DNA from: Methylomonas aurea
Lineage (GTDB): Bacteria > Pseudomonadota > Gammaproteobacteria > Methylococcales > Methylomonadaceae
Length of the DNA: 64,000 bases
Reading direction: 5' to 3'
NCBI RefSeq assembly: GCF_024505045.1
Contig: NZ_JANIBM010000001.1
Span: 1-64,000 of the forward strand
Part shown: in pieces, positions 15,311 to 24,811 of the stretch
Layout of the letters: each line of letters starts with the position of its first letter
Numbering within the stretch: position 1 is the stretch's first letter
The notes under the pieces: generated by a model
The model's database searches: none
What the model saw: only the letters and a program-made list of their open reading frames with translations
Told to the model about the DNA's origin: nothing
Translations under genes and position numbers: made by a program

Positions 15311-17560
15311 TCAGAACTCGTACTTGAACCCGGCCTGGACCAGACGCGGCATGCCGGACTGGATACCTCGCACCCGGTCGGTGATATAAGTGTTGTCCAG
15401 CAGATTTTTCATCGCCACGAACAGGGTCAAATCCTTCTGCACTTTGTAGGAGCTGGCGAAGTTGACGACCACGTAGTCGTTGATTTTGCCGTAGCTGCCG
15501 CCCAATGCCGCGTTGCTGGTGGGCCCATCCGGGTGGTCGGCGCCGCTGTCCAGATTCAGGAAATCGGCATATTGTTCGCTGACGAAGGCCGCTTCCAAAT
15601 GGGCGTCGAAGCCGTTTACATGCGAGTAGCCCAGGGTTGCGGTCAACAGGCTTTCCGGCGCGTACGGTGCGCGCTTGCCTGCGGCGGAACCGCGGACATA
15701 ACCGTCCGGACAGCTTGCGGGCAGAACCCCGCTGGATAACGGCACACAACGGAAGGCCTCGTTGGTTTCTGCGGTCGGCAACCACATATAGGCGATTTGG
15801 GCGTAGGGGTTATGCGCCGAATCGAATACGTCACCGAAATCGGCCCGCGCCATCAGCTCAATCCCTTCGTACAAAGCCTTGCCCTGCGCCACCGGCACGG
15901 TGCCGCCGCCGACCGTACCTAACACGGTCAACGCCTCGAAGTCGTTGTGAAAGTAAGTCAACTCGGCTTTGACGCCGCGCAGCGGCCGAGCGCGGATACC
16001 GAATTCGGTGTTCCAACTGATCTCCGCGCCGATCTCGGCCGAACCGCCGGTATCGTTGTAAACCGCGTCTTCAACCCGCGGCGGCGCAAAACCGCGGTGA
16101 ATCCCGAAGAACAGGTCGGCCCGATCGACAGGCGAATAGGTCAGCGCAAACGAAGGCAGAATTTCGGTCAAGCTGTGCTGGCCTTGGGCGCCATTCAGCA
16201 AGTTGCTGCGGCGGTAGCCGACCGATTCGACGCGCACGCCCGGAGTAACCGTCCAGTCGCCCCAAATGAATTTGTTTTGGACAAATCCGGAATAGGCATC
16301 AGCGAAACGTTCGTTTTTCTCCAATAGCTGGCCTGCGCGAGCGTTCGGCGTATTTCCCCGGATCATTTCCCGGTCCTGGCTTTCGAAGTGGCCGCGGAAA
16401 CCGGCGTCCAACCGACTTTCGATCCCGAACAAATCGTGTTTGGCGTGCAAGGTCGGCGCCACGCCCCAGGTTTGGTAATTGCGCTTGCGGCCAACCGTGT
16501 AATTGCACAAATCCATATCGATCGGTATTCCGTTTTGGCGGCTGGCAACGTAAGCCGGATAACTTGCCGAGCATTGGCTTTCGGTCGGAAATTCGTTCTG
16601 CTGCCGCCACCAGTTACGTTCGTAGGCCGACCAATAAAAACTGGTTTCCAGGGTCACGTCACTGTTGAAGCTGTGTTCGTAAGTCGCGGAAGTCGACCAA
16701 CGGTCGTTGGTGAAACTGGCGTTTTTGTCCGGGTTATAACGGGCACCCAGCTTGCGGTATTCGGCGTCGGTCAAACCGAAGGCCGCGCCAGGTTCGTCCT
16801 GATGGTAAAAGTCACCGCGTAAAGTCAGACGATTGCGGGCATCGAAGTCGACGATACTTTTCAGATTGACGTCATCGACCACCGCAAAGGTGTTGTCGCG
16901 GTTTGCCATACCTTCCTTGTGTATGTAATCGATTACGCCGCCCACCGCGTCGAGCCCCCGGACGTTGTTGACCATGCTGCCGTAGCGGGCGTGGCCGTTC
17001 AGATAGTCGCGGTTGCCGCCGGTAAAACTGACGAAACCGCCGGGAGTATTAGGTACTTTCGGTGTCAGATAATTGACCGCACCATTGATGGTTTGCGGGC
17101 CGAATTGGGTGAGGTCGGCGCCTTTGTAAATCTCGATGCCGTCGTAACGTTCGATCGGCGGATGGTAGTAAATGTCGTTGTCGCCGTAGGGCGCGAAGTT
17201 GAACGGAATGCCGTCTTCCAGGAACAACACCTTGGTGGAACGGAACGGGTTCTGGCCGCGAAAGGCGATATTCGGCCGCAAACCGAAGCCCTCTTCATCT
17301 CGGACGTAGACGCCCGGCGCCTTGCGCAAGGCTTCGTTGACGGTGAACACTTGATCCCTTTCCAAGGTGTCTTTACTGATCACCGCCGTCGAACCGGAAA
17401 AAGTCGCCGCCTTTTCGAAGCTTTCCTCGACTTCGACGCTGGACAGTGTGTCGGCGGCGTTCTCAGTTGGTGGGAAATGGGTTTCGGCTTCGGCGGCCGC
17501 CACGCTGTGGGCCATAAAGCCGGCCAGCAAAAACGGCAATAATCCGTAGTGTTTGGGCAT
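15311..17560 (-). CDS. TonB-dependent receptor, FecA-like
   Basis: A 749-residue outer-membrane receptor with a signal peptide (1-23), a TonB-box-like SSVEVEES (about residues 40-47), a plug domain (about 50-175) and a barrel ending in KYEF. The plug carries the FecA-type sequence NIAFRGQNPFRSTKVLFLEDG and YKGADLTQFGPQTINGAVNY. FecA relatives import ferric dicitrate or other metal-chelator complexes. No FecIR-type sigma/anti-sigma pair is present and there is no N-terminal signalling domain. With hupE 330 bases downstream on the same strand, import of a nickel, cobalt or copper complex is a reasonable alternative to iron. Confidence 0.82.
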   Translation of the reverse strand: MPKHYGLLPFLLAGFMAHSVAAAEAETHFPPTENAADTLSSVEVEESFEKAATFSGSTAVISKDTLERDQVFTVNEALRKAPGVYVRDEEGFGLRPNIAFRGQNPFRSTKVLFLEDGIPFNFAPYGDNDIYYHPPIERYDGIEIYKGADLTQFGPQTINGAVNYLTPKVPNTPGGFVSFTGGNRDYLNGHARYGSMVNNVRGLDAVGGVIDYIHKEGMANRDNTFAVVDDVNLKSIVDFDARNRLTLRGDFYHQDEPGAAFGLTDAEYRKLGARYNPDKNASFTNDRWSTSATYEHSFNSDVTLETSFYWSAYERNWWRQQNEFPTESQCSASYPAYVASRQNGIPIDMDLCNYTVGRKRNYQTWGVAPTLHAKHDLFGIESRLDAGFRGHFESQDREMIRGNTPNARAGQLLEKNERFADAYSGFVQNKFIWGDWTVTPGVRVESVGYRRSNLLNGAQGQHSLTEILPSFALTYSPVDRADLFFGIHRGFAPPRVEDAVYNDTGGSAEIGAEISWNTEFGIRARPLRGVKAELTYFHNDFEALTVLGTVGGGTVPVAQGKALYEGIELMARADFGDVFDSAHNPYAQIAYMWLPTAETNEAFRCVPLSSGVLPASCPDGYVRGSAAGKRAPYAPESLLTATLGYSHVNGFDAHLEAAFVSEQYADFLNLDSGADHPDGPTSNAALGGSYGKINDYVVVNFASSYKVQKDLTLFVAMKNLLDNTYITDRVRGIQSGMPRLVQAGFKYEF

Positions 17561-17941
17561 ATGATTCAGTTCGATTCGATTTTGGATAGCACCGCATTCA
17601 AGCTCGGGCGGGCCGAAACTGAATGCCGGCGCGCACTGTAACCAAGCTAGCTGAATCGAAACTGAAAATCCCGGCTCTCTAAATCCGGTTTATTGGCTTG
17701 GCGGAACGGAATCCTTAGCGATTTTTTCGCAGCGTTGAACCTGCGGTAGCCGTCTCGGGATTAACTGTCGAGCGCTGTCCGGTTTGCTTCTCGTCCCCCT
17801 TGTTAAACCCAGGCCGGCTCGTTCAAGCCCGACGTGGATACATGCCAAACCCATGTAACCCGCATCACCCGTTATCGACGAATCCCGGTTTTGCCGGCGG
17901 TTTGCCGTATCCGATCGATCATGACAACAGAGGATGGACGT
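17561..17941. other. Intergenic region between divergent genes
   Basis: This 381-base gap separates the minus-strand receptor gene from a plus-strand PEP-CTERM gene and must hold both promoters. I looked for a cobalamin riboswitch because of the receptor and found no B12 box or the usual conserved core. No clear operator or terminator is seen. Confidence 0.5.
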
Positions 17942-18598
17942 ATGAGATTAAAAATTGCGAAGCAACTACTGGCGGCGGCAATACTAAGCGCCGCGGCACA
18001 GGCTCAGGTCGGCCTGGTGAACGACGCCACCGCCGATTATGTGGCCGGATATGCCGGCAGTACCGCCGGCGATTTGGATGTGGTAAGCGCATCGGTCGCT
18101 TACAATCCGCTAACCGATATATTTCATTTCGAAAGCACCTTTGCCGCCGCAATCGGCACCTCCCCCGGCGGCTTGTACGTGCTGGGTTTCGACCGCGGTG
18201 CCGGCACCGGCCGCTTTGCGGCGAACGGTCTGCCGAACGTATTGTTCGACTCGGTAGTCGTGATCAATGCCAACGGCAGCGGCGCGGTGAATCTGTTAGT
18301 GCCGCAACCGGTTGTTTCGACGCCGTTCGCAGCAGGTACGGCCGTAATCGACGGTGCTAAATTGAGTCTGGATATTTTGGGCAGTTGGCTGCCGTCGGCC
18401 GGCTTCAGCAAGTCCCAATATACTTGGAACCTGTGGCCGCGCGACGGTTTGCAACCGGCAGGATTCGGCCAGATTTCCGATTTCGCGCCTGATAGCGTGA
18501 ATGCCGCGGTACAGGTCGTACCGCTGCCAGGAGCGGTCTGGCTATTCGGCTCGGCGCTTGCCGGTTTTGTCGCAGCCCGGCGGCGAGCTTTCCGCTAG
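17942..18598 (+). CDS. PEP-CTERM-type secreted protein
   Basis: A 218-residue protein with a signal peptide (1-21), a beta-rich body and a C-terminal sorting signal: VPLPGAVWLFGSALAGF followed by the basic AARRRAFR. This is the VPLPA/PEP-CTERM pattern, recognised by exosortase, which removes the tail and passes the protein to the cell surface or extracellular matrix. The ATG at 17942 is chosen because it directly precedes the signal peptide; in-frame sequence before it is not signal-like. The function of the body domain is unknown. Two further proteins of this kind occur in the window. Confidence 0.75.
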   Translation: MRLKIAKQLLAAAILSAAAQAQVGLVNDATADYVAGYAGSTAGDLDVVSASVAYNPLTDIFHFESTFAAAIGTSPGGLYVLGFDRGAGTGRFAANGLPNVLFDSVVVINANGSGAVNLLVPQPVVSTPFAAGTAVIDGAKLSLDILGSWLPSAGFSKSQYTWNLWPRDGLQPAGFGQISDFAPDSVNAAVQVVPLPGAVWLFGSALAGFVAARRRAFR

Positions 18599-18646
18599 CC
18601 GCCTTGGTTAAGCGCTACAGAACGGTTAGATTTCGGCTTCGCCCGC

Positions 18647-19159
18647 TCAGCGCGAGCCGGGCGAGGCATCCAGAATTTCCACCGACACTTGCGCCAAGCC
18701 GTTAACGCCGATGCGTTTGGCGGCGCCGTGCGATAAGTCGATCAAGCGATCGGCGACGAACGGGCCGCGGTCGTTGACCGTGACATCGATATGGCGGCCG
18801 TTTGCCAGATTGGTGACCCTGACTTTGGACGGTATCGGCAGCGTCTTGTGGGCGGCGGTCAGGCCGTTGGGTTTGAAACGGTTGCCGTTGGCGGTGCGCT
18901 CGCCGGATTCGGCGCCGTACCAGGACGCCAGCCCGACTTCCCGGTAACCGTCCCGGCTCAATAACGGAAAATAGGTTTTGCCTTTCACCGTGTAGGGCTG
19001 GTTATAAAGTGCCTGGTCGCGGTAAGACGGCATTTGCGCCTGCGAATCCGAAGGCGGCAGCGGCGGCTCGGAGGCGCATCCGGCCAGTAACACTATCGAA
19101 GCCAGTAGCCTCAGCGGCAAATATTTCGAAGCCATGTCGTAATTTAAGTGGTTGAACAT
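18647..19159 (-). CDS. rlpA: RlpA-like septal lytic transglycosylase lipoprotein
   Basis: A 170-residue lipoprotein (lipobox LLAGC near residue 28) with a double-psi beta-barrel domain characteristic of RlpA: GLASWYGAESGERTANGNRF and VTVNDRGPFVADRLIDLS, which include the catalytic-site Asp and His-region residues. RlpA cleaves peptidoglycan strands lacking stem peptides at the septum. The C-terminal SPOR domain of E. coli RlpA is absent, so septal targeting must be by another route. The start at 19159 follows AAGGA by about seven bases. The gene appears monocistronic. Confidence 0.85.
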   Translation of the reverse strand: MFNHLNYDMASKYLPLRLLASIVLLAGCASEPPLPPSDSQAQMPSYRDQALYNQPYTVKGKTYFPLLSRDGYREVGLASWYGAESGERTANGNRFKPNGLTAAHKTLPIPSKVRVTNLANGRHIDVTVNDRGPFVADRLIDLSHGAAKRIGVNGLAQVSVEILDASPGSR

Positions 19160-19404
19160 AGTCGGTCCTTTTCCAGCGGACTCGGCGGCATGGTCCTTTG
19201 CCAAACTTAACGGTTTATTAAAAACTCGTGCCGTCGGCATTCGTAGACGCGCTACTCTGGCATCGGCGCGAGGCGCAGCCCGTCAAAATCGGCCAGCCGG
19301 GATGCGATTGGTTATAATGCCGCGAGCGAGGGAATTCAAAACAATGCAGGGACGGCGCTTTCTGGGCTTGGCTAAGGCCTGGCATCACTCGAGGGGGGAA
19401 CAGC

Positions 19405-20703
19405 ATGGCGGAAAAACACAAGATATTGATCGTCGGCGGCGGTGCGGCCGGCCTGGAGTTGGCGACCGAACTGGGACAAAAACTCGGCAAAGCCGGCAAG
19501 GCGGAAATCACGCTGCTGGACGCCGCCTCCACCCATATCTGGAAACCGTTGTTGCACGAAGTGGCCTCCGGCACGCTGGCCGAGGCCGAAGAAATCGAGT
19601 ACCTGTCGCAGGCCCACCGCAACCATTTCCGTTTTCTGTTCGGCAAAATGGAAGGCCTGGACCGCGCCAACAAGGAAATCATCGTCGCGCCGATTACCAA
19701 CAAGCAAGGCGCCGAATTGATCCCGCAACGCCGTTTCAAATACGACACGTTGGTGATGGCGGTCGGTAGCGTCAGCAACACCTTCGGCATCAAAGGCGTC
19801 GACAAATACTGCCGCTTCATCGATACCACCAAGGAAGCCTTTCGCTTCCAGAAGCAACTGGTGGAAACCTATTACCTGCAATCCTACGCCAATCAAAACC
19901 AGCAGCGCGACAAGCCGCTGTCCATCGTCATCGTCGGCGCCGGCGCCACTGGGGTTGAACTGTCGGCCGAATTGCACGAAGTGACCAAATTGCTGGCCAC
20001 CTACGGTTTGGAAGGCTCGATTGCCGTCAACATCACCATCATCGAAGCCGCGACCCAGTTGTTGCCGGCATTGCCGGCCAAACTGTCGCAAGCGACGATG
20101 GAGCAACTGGTCAAACTGGGCATCAGCCTGAAACTGGGCCGGCGCGTCACCGAAGTCACCGAAACCGCGGTGCATACCCACGACGGCGAAGTGTTCGACG
20201 CCGACCTGAAAGTCTGGGCGGCCGGCATCAAGGCGCCGGACTGGATGAAAAACCTGGACGGCTTGGAAACCAACCACATCAACCAATTGGTGGTTGATCA
20301 AACCTTGCAGACCAGCGATCCGGATATCTTTGCAATCGGCGATTGCGCCGCCTGCGAATGGGTCGGCCATGGCGGCAATGTGCCGCCGCGTGCCCAATCC
20401 GCCCATCAAATGGCATCGGCCGTCGCCAAGAGCATCGTCAATCGCCTGAAAGGCAAACCGGGCGTCAAATTCGTCTACCGCGACTACGGCTCGCTGGTGT
20501 CGTTGGGCAAATTCAGCACCGTCGGCAGCCTGATGGGCAGTTTGATGGGCACCGTCAGCGTCGGCGGCTTCATCGCCTACATGGTGTATTTGTCGTTGTA
20601 CAAAATGCACCAAGTAGCGATCCACGGCTATTTCCGCACCGCAATGCTGACCTTGTCGAACCTGTTCCGGCGCAGTACCCACGCCAAAATGAAAATGCAT
20701 TAA
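19405..20703 (+). CDS. ndh: Type II NADH dehydrogenase
   Basis: A 432-residue flavoprotein with two dinucleotide-binding motifs: FAD site ILIVGGGAAGLELA (residues 7-20) and NADH site IVIVGAGATGVELS (about 174-187). It also has the late FAD-contact segment PDIFAIGDCAACE (about 306-318). The C-terminal part has a hydrophobic stretch (about 378-400, MGTVSVGGFIAYMVYLSLY) for membrane attachment. NDH-2 enzymes pass electrons from NADH to quinone without pumping protons. A GAGGGGGG-like ribosome site precedes the ATG. The next gene starts 20 bases after its stop, so the two are probably co-transcribed. Confidence 0.9.
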   Translation: MAEKHKILIVGGGAAGLELATELGQKLGKAGKAEITLLDAASTHIWKPLLHEVASGTLAEAEEIEYLSQAHRNHFRFLFGKMEGLDRANKEIIVAPITNKQGAELIPQRRFKYDTLVMAVGSVSNTFGIKGVDKYCRFIDTTKEAFRFQKQLVETYYLQSYANQNQQRDKPLSIVIVGAGATGVELSAELHEVTKLLATYGLEGSIAVNITIIEAATQLLPALPAKLSQATMEQLVKLGISLKLGRRVTEVTETAVHTHDGEVFDADLKVWAAGIKAPDWMKNLDGLETNHINQLVVDQTLQTSDPDIFAIGDCAACEWVGHGGNVPPRAQSAHQMASAVAKSIVNRLKGKPGVKFVYRDYGSLVSLGKFSTVGSLMGSLMGTVSVGGFIAYMVYLSLYKMHQVAIHGYFRTAMLTLSNLFRRSTHAKMKMH

Positions 20704-20723
20704 TCCCTTAACCGAGCTTATCC

Positions 20724-21245
20724 ATGTTAGATATCGAATACGAATTCCGCGAAGAAGATCTGGTTCATTTCAACGAACTGCGCCTGAAAAGCGACCCGGA
20801 AATGCAGAAAAAAATTCGCCAGAACCGCATCTTCGCACCGGGCGTAATGATGGCGATTGCGCTGTTTTACTACGTGTATTACGTGGATATGAAAACCACC
20901 GCCTACATCACTGTGTTGGCGCTGGCCTGGGCAATTGCCTCGCCGTTCATCATGAAGATCGACATGCGCCGGCAGTTTTTCAACAAATACACCGAAGCGG
21001 AAAAGAAAGCGCTGTTCGGCATGCACCATTTGACGATCGAACCGGAATTCCTGCAGGAACGGGCTCCAGGCGGCAAAAGCAAAACCCCGTGGAAAGACAT
21101 GCTGCGGGTCGAAAAGCATAAGGATTACGTCTACATCTACGTCGATATCGATGCGGCCATCGTGATTCCGCGCGCCACGGTCAAGAAAGGCGACTTGAAA
21201 GCGTTTGCCAAGCAGGTTGAGGGAATGATTGACAGGGCGGGGTGA
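20724..21245 (+). CDS. YcxB-like membrane protein
   Basis: A 173-residue protein with two adjacent hydrophobic helices (about residues 36-53 and 60-78) and a C-terminal soluble domain containing KTPWKDMLRVEKHKDYVYIYV. That pattern matches the YcxB-like C-terminal domain, a small family of unknown function. It follows ndh closely and is likely in the same transcript, but nothing in the sequence indicates a joint role. Confidence 0.7.
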   Translation: MLDIEYEFREEDLVHFNELRLKSDPEMQKKIRQNRIFAPGVMMAIALFYYVYYVDMKTTAYITVLALAWAIASPFIMKIDMRRQFFNKYTEAEKKALFGMHHLTIEPEFLQERAPGGKSKTPWKDMLRVEKHKDYVYIYVDIDAAIVIPRATVKKGDLKAFAKQVEGMIDRAG

Positions 21246-21579
21246 GTTTTTGACGGCAGACCAGTAGCCAAATATAAAATCCGTGCCGTATATCTCCCGT
21301 GTGCAACAGTTATTGTGAAAGCCTAGGCCTTTTTAGCCCTATATGATCAGTCCGGCTTCGGTTCGAATACCCGCTCTCGCAAGACTTGGCACTGTATCGC
21401 CATACTATGCGTCCGTACCAAGTTGCGATTGGCAGCGTTGCTGGGAACGAAGACGAGCACCTGCTGCAGCGTTTTTAATCCTTAAGGCTGTAAGGTTGCG
21501 ATTATGCTCCCGGGTTCGCTTTACAGTAGAAATACAGCTCCTCGTTTAGACTCCTTTACCATTGGACAAGGCTTACAGC
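21246..21579. other. Intergenic region upstream of tRNA-fMet
   Basis: These 334 bases hold no convincing gene. A short palindrome followed by T-residues (CCTAGGCCTTTTT at 21322-21334) recurs in the terminator after tRNA-fMet (21725-21737) and may end the ndh transcript. Confidence 0.4.
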
Positions 21580-21607
21580 TTGCTTTTTTTGGGGGCGGCT
21601 GTATAAT
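21580..21607 (+). promoter_or_regulatory. Sigma70-type promoter of tRNA-fMet
   Basis: TTGCTT (21580-21585) and a perfect TATAAT (21602-21607) are separated by 16 bases. The -10 lies 13 bases before the first tRNA base. Confidence 0.75.
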
Positions 21608-21620
21608 GTGAAACATTAAT

Positions 21621-21697
<77 letters not shown>

Positions 21698-21708
21698 GAC
21701 AAATCAAA

Positions 21709-21738
21709 GGCTTAGGTTTAACGACCTAGGCCTTTTTT
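21709..21738 (+). terminator. Rho-independent terminator after tRNA-fMet
   Basis: GGCTTAGGT (21709-21717) pairs with ACCTAGGCC (21724-21732) across a TTAACG loop, with one G-T pair, and is followed by six T (21733-21738). It begins 12 bases after the tRNA CCA. Confidence 0.85.
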
Positions 21739-22677
21739 ATCGACTGATGGTTTTGTTTAGGCACTTTGTAGGCAAATTTCGTCAATTTTTGGAGTATCGA
21801 TCAACTCTCTTTGCCGGCTCGTAATTAAACCCTCGCCTCTACCAGACAGCTCGGCGTATTAATCGCGCTGCTCTCGCACCCCACTGCAAATATTCCTGAT
21901 TATCTATCGCTTATGCGGTAGTCGATGACCAAGTCCACAATCCGCGCGCCTGCGGCCTGCTTTTTCCTGGTTTCAGCATTTCTTGCGTCCAACTTATTGG
22001 CGTGGGCGTTGGGTATGTAAACCCAGCCAGCAAAATGCTTGCGCATGGCTTACCAACCGCTGGGCTTAGTCTTCGCCGATCACGTCCGCATTTTCTTGCT
22101 GGGTTACTGATTATTGGCGCTTGGTTTTGATTGCTATCGGAATTCAACGCTACCAGGGGCATTGTAGGCATCTTCCAACAGATACCAGCAGGCATTCAAA
22201 TTACAAACAGCTCCCTCAAAGACACAGACCGTCCAGGAGTAGTCAGTCGCGCCCGGCTCTTTTCCGATGGGCTAGCCAGATCGGGCCAAGCGCTATCTCC
22301 TTACGAATCCTCATGCACCGGGAGTAGAAGCCTACCACTCGCCCTTGGCCGACCGCTTGGCTTGGCATCTTCGTCAATGCGCCAGTCCGTACGCCGACCT
22401 ACAGGGAAGCCGGAAGTGCGGAAAATGCAGGATCATTTTTCGTAACCGCAGCGCCGCAACTCGATCACGGCAACAGCCCTTGTGCCCGAAAGGGTAAAAC
22501 AAAAAAGCCTAGATCACCCACTACAGCAAGGTGGAAATAGCCAATCTCATAGACTGCGCGAGCTATTGTGAACGGGACGAGTAAGCCAGAGTTGACGCTG
22601 ATACGTCGCGCGGAGTCGTCAAAATATCGCCAGCAAAAAAGCGGAACAAGATAATTCTTTGACTTGAAAGGATTTGT
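21739..22677. other. Decayed sequence between two tRNA genes
   Basis: About 940 bases without an intact gene. On the minus strand some stretches read as coherent protein but are broken by stops and frame changes. One of about 48 residues starts near 22045 (MRKHFAGWVYIPNAHANKLD...). Others lie around 22140-22330 in two frames. I recognise no family. A copy of the tRNA-fMet 3' edge plus flank (TACCAGACA) recurs at 21840-21848. This looks like the remnant of an insertion beside tRNA-fMet; mobile genes such as an integrase are not visible. Confidence 0.4.
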
Positions 22678-22754
22678 TGGTCGGAGTGAGAGGATTCGAA
22701 CCTCCGGCCCCTGCCTCCCGAAGGCAGTGCTCTACCAAGCTGAGCTACACTCCG
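22678..22754 (-). tRNA. tRNA-Pro (CGG)
   Basis: A 77-base cloverleaf on the minus strand, CGGAGTG acceptor 5' strand pairing with CACTCCG and encoded CCA. The anticodon stem CTGCC/GGCAG encloses the loop TTCGGGA, giving anticodon CGG followed by G37, as in proline tRNAs. It reads CCG codons. Confidence 0.93.
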
Positions 22755-22985
22755 TAACTCTGAATTATTTTAACAAAGACCGGCAGATCAGACATGCTAT
22801 TTTTGCGCTGCATTAGCAGGCGGTCGACTGTGTCTCTCTGTCCAAGTCGCATTGATTTGGCTACATCCTGCCAAATGGAGTTCGCAAACTTTGCGTGTTG
22901 CAGAATGGTATTTTCTGGCTGATATAACGCCAAGAGGGGAGGGGCCGCCAGTATAGTAGCCGTTACAACCTAGCGGCCGCAGCTT

Positions 22986-23627
22986 TCAGCCCGTTTTTTC
23001 CATCAACCAAGTCGCCTCGACCGCCGCCACGATGCCTTTCAAGCCGCCTTCGACCTCGGTGCGCGCCAGCAGCGTCAAGCGGTAGTTGCCAGAGTAAAGG
23101 TCGCATACTTCGTCTGTTGCCACCGAAAACGGCGGGCCTTCCGCCAACAGTTGGTCGTATTCGTATGCCACCAGCAACTGCGGAGCGACGGCTGTCAAAC
23201 CGGTCAGATGGGCTGCGTATTTTTGTCGGATTTCGGCGGGCAATGCGACTAAAGCGGCACGGTCGTATACCGCGTCCACCGGACCGAGCAGGTCGGCCGA
23301 CAGCTCGAAAATATCGCCGACGAACAGGTCGATGTTATCCGCCCGGTAGTGCCATAGCGGGCCGGCTGATTGAATTTGCGGCTCCAGTTCCAGTTCGTCG
23401 AACAACTCCTCGACCGCGATCTTGCTCAGTTCCGCGCCGGCGACGCGGAAACCGGATGCCAGCAACCAGGCGATGTCGCGGGTTTTGCCGCACAAGGGCA
23501 ACATTACCCGGCTGCCGGCTGCCAGCTTCAATTTATCGAAATGGGCCACCAATAACGGGTTGGCCTGTTGCTGATGAAAGCCGATTTCGCGGCGTTCCCA
23601 TTTTTGGTGCCAAAAATTTGCATCCAT
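22986..23627 (-). CDS. tpm: Thiopurine S-methyltransferase
   Basis: A 213-residue SAM-dependent methyltransferase of the bacterial TPMT family. It starts with the diagnostic FWHQKWERREIGFHQ (residues 5-19), followed by the SAM motif MLPLCGKTRDIAWLL (about 42-56) and DAVYDRAALVALP (about 118-130). Bacterial TPMTs methylate thiol, selenium and tellurium compounds; tellurite and selenite detoxification is known for relatives. It is transcribed away from the MerR gene at 23761, with about 130 bases between them, so that regulator could control it. This is inference from the divergent arrangement. Confidence 0.9.
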   Translation of the reverse strand: MDANFWHQKWERREIGFHQQQANPLLVAHFDKLKLAAGSRVMLPLCGKTRDIAWLLASGFRVAGAELSKIAVEELFDELELEPQIQSAGPLWHYRADNIDLFVGDIFELSADLLGPVDAVYDRAALVALPAEIRQKYAAHLTGLTAVAPQLLVAYEYDQLLAEGPPFSVATDEVCDLYSGNYRLTLLARTEVEGGLKGIVAAVEATWLMEKTG

Positions 23628-23760
23628 ATTTTCTCCTCACGGATTCGGGTTCGATGCCATGCCGCCGCGTTGCATCGGGCATTGCGGGGAATGGGGTTCC
23701 GGCTCAGAATACGAATTCAAGTCGACTTTAAGTCAAGTATTAATTTTGAAAGGAAAGCTA

Positions 23761-24183
23761 ATGGATATTGCCGAAGTCGCACGGATTTCCGGATTGCCGG
23801 CGTCGACGTTGCGGTATTACGAGGAAAAAGGCCTGATCCGCTCCAGCGGCCGGGTCGGCCTGCGGCGGCAATTCGATACTGCGACGTTGCAAAGGCTGGG
23901 GCTGATCGCTTTGGGCCGGCGTGCCGGGTTGTCGCTGGACCAGATTGCCACGATGTTCTCGGCCGACGGGATGAACATCGACCGCGATTTGTTGCGCGCG
24001 CAGGCTCTGGAGCTGGATCGCAGAATCCAGGAATTGGCCTTGATGCGCGACGGCCTGCTTCATGCCGCCGACTGCAACGCGGCCAGCCATTTCGAGTGCC
24101 CGAAGTTTTTACGCTTGCTGAAAATTTCTACGCGGAAGCCAAGAACCGGCCGAATCGGGAAAAACTTCAAGAACGGCGACTAG
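23761..24183 (+). CDS. MerR-family transcriptional regulator
   Basis: A 140-residue regulator with the MerR winged helix-turn-helix at the N-terminus (MDIAEVARISGLPASTLRYYEEKGLI) and a dimerisation helix (about 75-100). The C-terminal segment HAADCNAASHFECPKF holds two cysteines (about 103 and 112), which could sense metal or oxidant, but the CueR/ZntR metal loops are not recognisable. It is divergent from tpm and convergent with the glutathione peroxidase gene. The inducer is unknown; thiol or redox stress is suggested by the two neighbours. Confidence 0.8.
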   Translation: MDIAEVARISGLPASTLRYYEEKGLIRSSGRVGLRRQFDTATLQRLGLIALGRRAGLSLDQIATMFSADGMNIDRDLLRAQALELDRRIQELALMRDGLLHAADCNAASHFECPKFLRLLKISTRKPRTGRIGKNFKNGD

Positions 24184-24215
24184 CGCAGCACGAAATTTTC
24201 CCGACCCGCACGGAA

Positions 24216-24758
24216 TCAACGCCCTGACAGCAATTCGCCGATTTTAGCGTCCAATTGCTCCGGCGTAGTGTTACTGGGGAAAGCCGAGATTAACTCGCCA
24301 TTACGGCCGATTAGATATTTATGAAAGTTCCATTGCGGCGCCTGGCCGCTGGCCTCGGCCAGTTTCCGGAAGAATGGGTTGGCATTGGCGCCGGTCACCG
24401 CGCTTTTCTCCAGCATCGGGAAGGTCACGCCGTAATTGATGTAACACACTTTCGCGGTTTTTTCGGCCTCGTCGAATTCCTGATTGAAGTCGTTGGACGG
24501 AAAGCCCACCACTGCCAACCCGCGATCCTTGTATTTTTGATATAGCGCTTCCAGACCTTTGAATTGCGGGGTGTAGCCGCAATTACTGGCGGTGTTGACC
24601 GCCAGAACCAGTTTACCCCGGAAGGCTTGGCAAAAGTCGATTTGTTCGGTGGATCGCAACCGGGCCATTTTAAAGTTCAGCAGGTCCGCGCAGGTTTCGG
24701 CGCCGAACGCCGGCAGCGCGACGCCGCAGATACTCAGCAATATCATCAAGGTTTTCAT
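24216..24758 (-). CDS. Periplasmic glutathione peroxidase
   Basis: A 180-residue glutathione peroxidase with a signal peptide (1-19, ending PAFG). The peroxidatic cysteine lies in NTASNCGYTPQFKGLE (about residue 59), and the later VGFPSNDFNQE and WNFHKYLIGRNG supply the Gln and Trp of the catalytic tetrad. The enzyme reduces peroxides with a thiol donor, and the signal peptide places it in the periplasm. It is encoded convergently with the MerR gene, 32 bases apart. Confidence 0.9.
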   Translation of the reverse strand: MKTLMILLSICGVALPAFGAETCADLLNFKMARLRSTEQIDFCQAFRGKLVLAVNTASNCGYTPQFKGLEALYQKYKDRGLAVVGFPSNDFNQEFDEAEKTAKVCYINYGVTFPMLEKSAVTGANANPFFRKLAEASGQAPQWNFHKYLIGRNGELISAFPSNTTPEQLDAKIGELLSGR

Positions 24759-24811
24759 AGTCGTTCTCCGCTTGTAACCAGGCAGGCCAGTTTACCGGGC
24801 TGCGCGGCAAG

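Noticed and set aside
17561-17941. Cobalamin riboswitch before the FecA-like receptor
   Set aside because: The B12 box and conserved core could not be found on the minus strand by eye, so the receptor was not called a B12 transporter.
19372-20700. 442-residue minus-strand frame opposite ndh
   Set aside because: It mirrors the NADH dehydrogenase gene, which has intact FAD and NADH motifs. The antisense product is His/Gln/Phe-rich with no domain.
22745-22933. 62-residue minus-strand frame beside tRNA-Pro
   Set aside because: It overlaps the tRNA gene and has no ribosome site or family likeness.
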